A stretch of DNA of 64,000 nt, taken from the NCBI GenBank assembly GCA_016858145.1, contig JAEHOE010000002.1, forward strand, positions 2,170,001-2,234,000. Reading direction: 5' to 3'. Position numbers and translations under genes: made by a program. Origin of the DNA: Edaphochlamys debaryana (taxonomy: Eukaryota > Chlorophyta > Chlorophyceae > Chlamydomonadales). The notes below the pieces were generated by a model, which saw only the letters and a program-made list of their open reading frames with translations, was not told the origin of the DNA and made no database searches. Positions 56,545-64,000 of the stretch are shown piece by piece; within the stretch, counting starts at the first letter, position 1, and every line of letters begins with the position of its first letter.

Positions 56545-57586
56545 CCGTTAGACGTTGGTCATGTTTATTTACGGGCTGAGGCAAGGTGTAGGTGCCCTGG
56601 TGGCTTGGGGCACAAAACGAACCCCTTGTGCGCACCCTGTCTTGTGTGCTCAGCGCACTACACATGTAATGCTTATGGCTAGAAACCAGCGGCCATGCTG
56701 TGTCATACGTTCTCCGCTTGCTGGCTCTCGCCTGCTCTCGCACCGGGGACTGACAGGGGTTGAGGGGCACGCGTGCACCTGGGCTCGCCTGGGGCAACGG
56801 GCGGGCCTGGAGTGGGTTTCTGGTCTGGGGGGTCTGTTATCCCAGGAAGCCGACGATCAATTCCTCTTCCTTTGGACCCGTTCCCTATCTATTCCTCTTT
56901 GGACCCCGGATGCGTCGGGCAGCATGCCGGGTAGGCCACACTGACTCTGAGGGAAGGCACCTGTGAGATCAATTGTTAAGCACAGCCTTAGTCCCGCAGC
57001 CTTGACGTCAAGGCTTGGGCTTGGCAGGTGTACCATCTAGAATCGCCAGGACCGACACGCGCCGCGATTCAGTACAGGGGGTAAGGAGCACCCGATGCAG
57101 CTTACCCGTTATCTGTTGTCTGTATCTGCTAGGTTCGTTCGGGTGCGCAGCTGCGCTTGCCTGTAGCGAGGTTACCGGAAGGGACCGGCAGCAGCCGCAG
57201 CTTACGAATGCGATGGGCAGCATCGCGTATAAAAGCCCGTTGCCGGCACATACGGAGTATCATACATATCATAGAGCTAGTGCTGCACACTCTTGCCTAG
57301 GCTCTAAGCACTTAGCCCGTTGAAAGTCTCCATCCCGCGTGCACATCCCGCGAGCACCTGCTACCTAGGGAACGCAACTGGTCTCTCAGGGTCCATCCCA
57401 ACAACGCACCTCGGTGAGCATTCAATGCTAGGCTTGCAGCAAGGCGCAGCTGCGATCCGGGGGGGTAGCCGGACCAGCCCCATCCATCGCCGACCCCCGA
57501 ACGCTGATGGCCCGCCGCTTGCCGTTCACTGTTCCCGCCGCTTGCCAACCTGTGCTGTCCCCGCCCGCAGGTCGGCGACATCGGCC
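56545..57586. other. Retrotransposon 5' side and promoter/5' UTR of glycoprotein gene 3
   Basis: No exon signature. A TATA box lies at 57228. If that is the promoter of the gene starting at 57587, the 5' leader is about 320 bases and may hold an intron, since a good acceptor (cccgcag) ends at 57570, just before the start codon. Confidence 0.45.
57228..57235 (+). promoter_or_regulatory. TATA box (TATAAAAG)
   Basis: A consensus TATAAAAG in GC-rich DNA, on the strand of glycoprotein gene 3 and 352 bases before its start codon. Transcription would begin near 57260. Confidence 0.5.
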
Positions 57587-58457
57587 ATGGCGCGTGGGGC
57601 TTCAACGCGGCGCTGGGACCTGGGCACTGCATTTCTTCTTGTTTGCGTCGTGGGGCTGTGCGCAGCAGGTGGGGGGAAGCGACGTTAAGCGGATGCCGTA
57701 GTAGCAGGTCACGAAGGCAGGGCTGGACGTGTGCTACCTGACTTGCAAGCCACCTCAGCGCTGCCACCGCTGCCACCCAGCTGCCCCCTGAGACCGTGAA
57801 GGTCCCTTGCTGACCCCTGTTCTGTTCTCCCCTTCCGCCCTCCACCCAACAGGCGTTGCTTCTGCCCGAGGACATCAGGGCTCTAAGCCCAAAGGCAAAG
57901 ACCACCACCCGCTCCCCGCGAACAACACGAACCCCGGGCACAAGAACACCACCGCCGACCCCTCCCCAAGCCCCCACGCCTCACCAAGCCCCAAGCCCAA
58001 GCACCCTAGTACTCCTGCCACTAAGGGCGGGAAGGGCGGCAAGCGTGGCCTTCTAGGCAAGGCTGGGGGTAGCAGCCCCTCTCCTTCTCCCAAGGCCCAC
58101 GACACCAAGCCGGCCGGAACGTCCCCCAAGCCTACCAGTAAGCACCACCACAAGACCCCCGGCTCTTCCCCCCAGCCCAAGGGCGGCAAGCGTGGACTGC
58201 TGGCCAAGGCTGGGGACAGCACCCACGGGGTCTCGCCCTCCCCCAAGGCCCACCACGCCGGCGCTTCCCCCAAGCCTACCAGTAAGCCCCACCACAAGAC
58301 CCCCGGCTCCTCCCCCAAGCCCAAGGGCGGCAAGCGTGGTCTGCTGAGCACCGGCGGCCGCAAGAAGCGGGGAACCCCTGGCGCCTCTCCCTCTCCCAAG
58401 CCCCACCACCGCCGCAACGGCACAAAGACCGGCGGCAAGAAGACCCGTGGCCAGTAG
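57587..58457 (+). CDS. Secreted Lys/Pro/Gly-rich repeat protein 3
   Basis: Two exons, 57587-57668 and 57853-58457, give 228 aa. Exon 1 is a signal peptide (LGTAFLLVCVVGLCAAG) ended by a phase-1 GT-AG intron, as in the two glycoprotein genes upstream. The mature part is strongly basic. Three copies of KGGKRGLL occur, separated by SPSPK and SPKPTSKxHHKTPGSSP units, so a roughly 50-residue repeat is visible. There are three sequons only (NNT, NTT, NGT), so it is less glycan-rich than its neighbours. His and Ser-Pro content suggests O-glycosylated wall protein or metal or silica/calcium binding, but nothing in the sequence proves it. Likely a distant relative of the genes at 44999 and 48604 by structure and by the shared basic-LL motif. 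Confidence 0.68.
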
Positions 58458-59576
58458 GGCGGATTAATATAGGGCGTGTTGCCGTTGCAGGGCTCCCAGC
58501 TTCGAACTACGTAGCATTATCTAGTGGTGGCGATACCTGCTGCCTGGCGCTAGCTAGCTGGCTGTAGACCTGGACTTAGGCTTTGTGATCACTTAGTACA
58601 CTAGAAGTGCTGCGACGGACTGGACTAGCTTGGGTCTGGCTGAGGGGCATAGTAACTGGCTTGCCTGCAGGCGCAGCTCCTGCATGACAAAGCCGCATTA
58701 TGCATGAGATCGAGCGTTGAAATGGTACACCACATGGCTTGGTGCCAACCTGCAACCGTTCCTGGCTCTCACATCTGCGCCTCCCTCCTTTTGCCGCTTC
58801 TCTCCCGGTTGGGTGTCGCCACGCATTGCGAGAACCTCAGTTGTATGGTGGAGGCCTGTGCGTCGCAGCCCTTCAGCCTCTTCACCACCCGCTCGACCCG
58901 CTCAAGCCTTGATAGCCACCGGCATTCCATCCGACAGAGTCCCGCGCGCCCATCAAGAGGCCAATGCGATTCGCCTCTTACCGTACTCGTCTCCCATTAT
59001 GTCCGTCACACCTCCCAGCAGCGTGTACTCCAATGCTTCCCGCATTCTATGTCAAAACATGCAGTGGTATCAGCCGTGCTGTACGATTCCCGACCTAGCA
59101 TCCCAGGAGAGTCCAGCATTTGAAGGGCAGCCCCATTGGTGCGCCACCTGCCCAGGCGCGCCCATTCAAGCCTTCGCATCGTCACATCGGTCCAGTTCTT
59201 CCTCCTCTCTCTGCCCACCCGCCCGTGTTGCAGTGCTGCGTCTCCCGCCATTGTGTCAACCCGCCCAGACCCGGCGCGGACTCCGCTCCACAATGCCTCC
59301 CTCCCAGCGGTTGCCTCCACGGGGCACCGCTTGGTCCGTCCCCCGAAGCTTTCGCCCGCCTTGCTGCCAGCCTCCCAAACAGTCCGTCCAGTCCATCCGG
59401 CGCTCAATAACCTGGCCGCTGCCCGCCTCGCTTGTACCTGCAGGGCGGCAACGGACAAGCACCTCAATGAGGGGGACTGAAGTTGCCCTGGCACCCAAAC
59501 GAAGTTGCCGACCCACATCAACTTGCAACCCGGAGCGCCAACCCGGCTCTCGCAAACTCGGCCCCTACCGCCCCAC
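58458..59576. other. Convergent intergenic region
   Basis: Between the stops of glycoprotein gene 3 (plus) and the acidic-domain protein (minus). A 295-codon plus-strand open frame across 58717-59604 runs antisense into the last exon of the minus gene, has no family signature and is not called. If the minus gene uses the GTAGGT donor at 59580 instead of the stop, further exons would lie here; I did not find one. Confidence 0.45.
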
Positions 59577-62500
59577 CTACCTGTTGATGATGCCCATAAT
59601 GTAGGCGGGTATGTTCTTGACGCCCACGAGCTCGTGCCGCCCCACCTCGGCCAGCACCTCGAGCGACTCGTGCTCCGGCAGCTTCTGCAGCTGGCTCACC
59701 ACCACCTCGTCAAAGTGGCTGTCGCGGAGTACGTGCGAGTGCTGCACCAGCAGGTCCTGGGGGGTGGGGGAGAGATGGGGGGAGGCAAGGGGGGGATGAG
59801 GGTGACGAGGCCACGTGGGCGCCGCGGGGTTACGAGGTCCCGCGTGATTGGGGTGTGCGGATTCAGAGGGAGTGCTGCACCAGCAGGTCCTGGGGTTGGT
59901 GGTGGAGGTATGGGGGGAACAAGGAAGGGATGAGAAGGTGAACGCCGAGGGTCAAAGAACAAAGAGGGCACACAGGATGTGGGTCCGTGGCGAGGCGCCG
60001 TCGAGGCAAGGACAGAGGGGTTGCGAGGCGAGCACCCGGAGGGGTAGGCCGCAGTCGGTGGAAGCAGGGCACAGGAGGGGAAATGACGCTGCCCACGACC
60101 CCTGGCCAGGACCTCGACCAATACCAACTTGCTGTCGAAGGAGTACCCCGCTCAGGCCCGAGTGCCGTACATCACGTGGCCCGAGTTGACCGCGCGCTCA
60201 CCTGTGCCCGCTGCCCAAGGACTCCCGTCAGCTTGTTCAGGGCCGGCACGCCCTTCTGCCCTCCGGGGCCAGCGCCGCCGCCACCGCCGCCGCCATACCC
60301 GCCGCCGCCGCCTCCATAGCTGCTGCCATAGCCGCCGCCACCGCCTCCTCCGTAGCTGCCGCCTCCGCCCCCGTAGGCGCCCGACGGGGACGGCGCCCCG
60401 CCCTGAAGGAACTTCTTGGAGACCGACTGAGGGGGGTAGAGAACAACAAGCGTGTCACCCATGTGGGTCGGGTCGCACACGACCTGCCACAACTGGCCCC
60501 ATCGTTGAGTAGAACCTCACTGTCTGCAATCCTGTGTCTAAGCCCCGTCACAACGACCGCTCTCTGCAGGCCCGAGCCCACCGCGCCGCCGCACTCACAA
60601 TGAGGAAGGCGTTGCAGTTGCGGATCTGCTGGCCGTTCATAGCCTCCACCACCTCGTTGACCACCTGGGGAGAGAGCAAGGTGAAAAAAAGCTGGATGGT
60701 GAAGCGTACACCAGCCTGTGCCTGCAGCCCAGCCCGTCCGCGCTCCCCGGCGCTTCGGACAGCCCGCACTCCAGGCCCGGCCCATGTCCAGCCTTAGCCA
60801 GCAATCATGGCAGGCGACCCACATCGGATAGACCTGCAGACCCACAAACGGCTGGCATTGTTCCACCTGCCCCAGCACCACGCGCGGCCTCCACCGACCT
60901 TCCCGCCCGACCCACATCACTGCCCGCACCCCTTCCCTCGGCGCGCGCCTTTCCGGCCGCTCCCCCAGCACAGCGGCCTGCTGCATGCTGCGTGCAGCCC
61001 CACCGCAGCCCCACCTGCTGCCCGTGAGGCGGCTCCATCTCAGTGAGCGCCTTCCAGGACCCGTCGTCCAGCAGCGAGACCAGGCGGTTGCCGCTGTCCC
61101 AGGCGCGCTGCAGCGCCAGGGCTACGTTTGGCGGCACGTAGGGCGCGTGGGGGCTCAGGTTGTGGAGCTCGTCCACGCGCACGCCCGCCGCCGCCTGGTC
61201 CGGGCCGAAGTGCCGGCGCCCCCCTGGACGAGAGAGAGGGAAAGGAAGAGGGGTTGCGGAGGGAAGGGCAAGGGGCAAGGGGCAAGGGAGAGGGTGTGAG
61301 GGGAGGGCGCAGGTGATGGGAACAGGGGCGGATGGGCGAGGGGCGGGTGGTTCCGGGGGTGGGGGTACGAGGCTTCGGGCCCGCCGCCGCAAGCTGCCTA
61401 GGCACCCCGCCCCGCCCCGCTCGCCGCGCCCGCTTGCGCTGGCGGTGGGCCGTGTGCAGTCCTCTACCTGACATCGGTGGCGGCGCGTGGATCATGGGCG
61501 GCGGATACGGCGGGGGTGCGCCATACGGCGGCGGCGCGGAGTACGGCGGCGGCGAGTACGGCGGGGGCATTCCGTACGGCGGCGGGGGCATGTGGTGGTG
61601 CGGCGGGGGTGGCATGTGGTGGTGCGGCGGCGGCAGCGGATCGCGGTAGCCGTGCGGCGGAGGCGGCATTCCGTACGAGCGCTCGCGCGAGATCTGCGGC
61701 CGCGAGAAGGGGACGGAGGACACCGCCGCGGGAGAGGGGGAACGCCGGCAGCGGGGGACACGGGACACACGGGTTGACGGGCGGCGGGGGAGCACACGGG
61801 GCTGTAGCGGCACCGGAGGCGACACGAGCGCTTCGCGCCGCCGCGCGTATGGGGCGTTTGAGGAGAGGCACCTGCTGACACCGTCTAGCTACACGGAGGC
61901 TAGCTACACGGAGACGGCGCCTTGCCACAACCCTTGTCCGCACCGGCCGGGTCCAACCCAGGAGAGCCCACCCAGGGCCCGAGTTGGATTCACCGGCGAA
62001 GCTCAACAACACCTGGCCTGAGTATGCATAACCTCCGAGTGCCGCACCTGCTCCTTGGTGATTTTGATGGTGGCCATGAATAGGGCGTTAATGTTGCGGG
62101 CATCCTCAAGGTCCTTCGCCTCAAAGTTGTCAATCACGCGCATCGCAAGGCCCGGCTCCATGTCGTTGATGGCCTCCAGCACCTTGCCGTCAAACACCTG
62201 CGCGCGGGGAGGGGAAGTTGTGCGGAGACGGTTGAGCGGAGCTAGGAACGGGCGGGGTCGGGGAGAGCGGGCTGGGAGGGGGGGGTCCCGACACTCAGGA
62301 CGCCCAGGACGCACCGTGTCCTTCATCTTTCCCGAGCGGTACAGCTGTTCCAGGCGCTGCTGCACGTCCTTGGCCAGCTTGGGGCCGTGGCCAAAGTGCT
62401 TATGCCGGGTGGCGACACCAGCGAGGTATGCCGACTTGTTTTTGACGTTTCCGCCGTGGAGCGCGCGCTCGAACTGGTCGATGATGTTGACGGCATCGTC

Positions 62501-62943
62501 CACACGCTGCTCTTTCAGCAGCTCCAGGCACTTGTCGTCGATATCGTGGGCGGAGAGCTGCGAGAGGAAGCATGGGTGGGCGCCGAGGCCGAAGCTTCCG
62601 TTCACGCTCCCATGGACTTACCAGGCCAGTCGCGACCAGCCGCTCGATGCGCTCCGCTAGCCGCGGATCGCAGGAGTCGAAGCGGCCTGCGCACGAGAGC
62701 GAATTCGGGGATCGACCCAGCGACTCCAGAGATCAAGAGGACGAGGCCAATATGAGCAGTCCAATGCTTTAATCTACGTGTTGCATCTCGTAACGCACCC
62801 GGCAGGCGCGCGGACTTGTAGTCGGGGCCATCCCCGTCCCCGCCATTGATTTGCGCCTCGTCCGCGCTGCGCTTGAGGTTCGACTCCATCTGTTCCTGCT
62901 CTGGCTCAGGGTCTACGCCCGGTGGGGCTCCAGCGTCAGCCAT
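59577..62943 (-). CDS. Protein with four hnRNP-Q-type acidic domain (AcD) repeats, no RRM
   Basis: Nine exons (62943-62799, 62686-62622, 62557-62315, 62197-62048, 61693-61468, 61223-61015, 60664-60599, 60426-60202, 59756-59577) give 502 aa. Residues 49-135 read FDSCDPRLAERIERLV, IDDKCLELLKEQRVDDAV and NKSAYLAGV, matching the acidic N-terminal domain of animal hnRNP Q/R, which binds RNA and proteins. Shorter versions recur: VLEAINDMEPGLAMRVIDNF with ARNINALFMATI (152-198); LVSLLDDGSWKALTEM with IRNCNAFLIVSV (about 320-370); and VSQLQKLPEHESLEVL with VKNIPAYIMGI (465-500). Between them are a His/Pro/Tyr-rich linker (MPPPPHHHMPPPPYGMPPP) and a Gly/Tyr-rich linker (SYGGGGGGGYGSSYGGGG). No RRM is seen. 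An RNP or condensate role is inference. The last exon ends either at TAG or at a donor AACAG/GTAGGT, so the C-terminus is not certain. Shares a promoter with TOM7. Confidence 0.78.
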
Positions 62944-63121
62944 AACTATTGCACGCAAGAGGTTTGGAGCGGGGGCCAACATGGAGTTTTGGGCCGTGCC
63001 CGCAATGCAGGTCGCCCCGACCTCCGCAGCCGCATTACGCCAGCCTCTAAACACAACATCCTGGACCAACTCATTTACGTTTAGCATAGGAAACACGCTG
63101 CGGTGACGTCTAGCTCCTAGG
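62944..63121. promoter_or_regulatory. 178-bp divergent promoter, AcD protein and TOM7
   Basis: Only 178 bases separate the two start codons on opposite strands, so regulatory sequences must overlap. The segment is relatively AT-rich for this window. No TATA box is obvious. Confidence 0.55.
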
Positions 63122-63716
63122 ATGGCCACCTCCTCTTCTGACTTGCTGAAGCAGGTCGAGAAGGCTTACAACACTGCTGCTGACCTTGCAGTGACCTACG
63201 GCAAGGTCAGTACCCCTTGGCGGTGGTCGACAGGAGGGTGTCGCCATCGCCGGCATCACGCCGATCGGTTGGAGGCCGGCGCCGTCCAAGCCTCTCCGAG
63301 GCGCCTGAAAAAGCTTGCGCGGACATCATAGTGCTTGTAGGGTGCTGGCGGTCCATGGGACCCCTCCCAGGGTCTGCCCCCACCTGACAGCTGCACCCCC
63401 ACCCGCTCGTGCCCTACTGCCCATGCCTCGTGTCCCTCAGCCGCTGGTACACTGGGGCTTCATCCCTTGCATCATCGTCGTGGGCATGCTGACCACGAAG
63501 CCGCGACCCACCCTGGGCCAGGTGGGCAGTGCGGGGCTCGGAAGTGGCTTCTGAGCTGCAGCCCACTGAAACAGGGAGGGGCGGGCAAAGGCGGCGCGGG
63601 GCGGAGCAGGGCAGGCGCAGGACTGTCCTCAAGTGCCCCTGGGCTGCACTACTTCTGCTGATCTGCTGAAGCCCGACTCCCCTCATGATCTCCCGCAGCT
63701 GCTCTGGCTCGGGTAA
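63122..63716 (+). CDS. TOM7: Mitochondrial import receptor subunit TOM7
   Basis: Small outer-membrane subunit that modulates the TOM import complex. Three exons (63122-63205, 63441-63521, 63699-63716) splice to 60 aa. The core PLVHWGFIPCIIVVGM followed by KPRPTLGQLLWLG matches the plant/algal TOM7 signature (HYGFIP-x-(V/I)-I-x-x-GM then a Pro-rich C-terminus). The N-terminal 28 residues form a short charged cytosolic segment (LLKQVEKAYNTAADLAVTYGK). The last exon encodes only five residues and the stop, so it would be missed without splicing logic. All introns are GT-AG, phase 0. Confidence 0.93.
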
Positions 63717-64000
63717 AGCCTGGCGGATGGGCGCTGAAACACGGACGGCCATGGAGCATGCTGGGGAGGAAGGGCCTGGCGAGCAGCAGCCCTGGAACAG
63801 CCAGTAGAGCCAACAGCGCTTGCCGAGGAGCCGTGTGAGGGGTCCGATGGCACAGCGCAATCGGTGAGGGCTTAGCCGGCGGTCGCGCCGCTCAGGGCAC
63901 AGCAGGATGAGGGGGGTGGTAGTAGGCAGCTGAGGCCGCCGGCGCAGGGCGGGGCGGTGGGGTATTGCGGAGCTTAGCTTAGTGCCCCTGCGTGCACATG
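63717..64000. other. TOM7 3' flank to window end
   Basis: Probably TOM7 3' UTR and intergenic sequence. No TGTAA signal and no further exon was seen before the window ends. Confidence 0.5.

Noticed and set aside
58717..59604. 295-codon plus-strand frame
   Set aside because: Runs antisense into the last exon of the AcD gene; Ser/Pro/Arg-rich without recognisable domain.

Overview
This window looks like nuclear DNA of a green alga, most likely a chlorophycean relative of Chlamydomonas or Volvox. The composition is very GC-rich, genes are split by many short G/C-rich introns with GT-AG or occasional GC-AG borders, and TGTAA poly(A) signals follow several genes. A thylakoid TatA/Tha4, hydroxyproline-rich-glycoprotein-like Pro rods and an L1-type retrotransposon fit the same picture. 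Everything is read from sequence alone. Exon models were built by hand from splice consensus, frame continuity and remembered family signatures. They are internally consistent (each reconstructed CDS length is a multiple of three) but have no transcript support.

Layout. 1-1441 has no recognisable gene. 1442-3484 (-) is a V-ATPase assembly factor of the Vma12/TMEM199 family. 4071-10820 (-) is the ribosome-biogenesis WD40 protein WDR3/Utp12 in 15 exons. 11383-13927 (+) is a UMP/CMP-kinase-type nucleotide kinase, divergent from WDR3. 14866-15177 (-) is a small DMAC1/DUF4536-like membrane protein. 15325-16324 (-) is TMA7. 17340-17687 (-) is an intronless TatA/Tha4, divergent from an LRRC74-like leucine-rich-repeat protein (18115-22016, +). 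22845-25749 (+) is a Vps62/DUF946 protein.

27190-35415 (+) holds a tandem pair of secreted, Cys-rich proteins in which a group-XII-type phospholipase A2 core is embedded between Pro-rich rods. 36936-43250 (+) is an EF-hand mitochondrial carrier of the ATP-Mg/Pi (SCaMC) type with a long Gly/Ala C-terminal tail. 44999-58457 holds three secreted low-complexity basic proteins (369, 798 and 228 aa). All three have the same gene architecture: a signal-peptide exon, a phase-1 intron, then repeats. Two of them are saturated with N-glycosylation sequons. An L1-type retrotransposon on the minus strand (about 51.8-56.5 kb) sits between the second and third. 59577-62943 (-) is a protein built from four hnRNP-Q-type acidic-domain repeats without an RRM, and it shares a 178-bp divergent promoter with TOM7 (63122-63716, +).

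How the genes relate. Most are independent housekeeping genes of the nucleolus, cytosol, mitochondrion, plastid and endomembranes. The two extracellular clusters (PLA2/Pro-rod pair and glycoprotein trio) are the accessory part and probably supply the cell wall or extracellular matrix. The most striking genome-level feature is that many introns carry tandem or decayed copies of the adjacent exon-intron junction, including a 110-bp unit repeated five times with five splice acceptors (41671-42170) and a 124-bp unit repeated three times with three splice donors (9117-9400).
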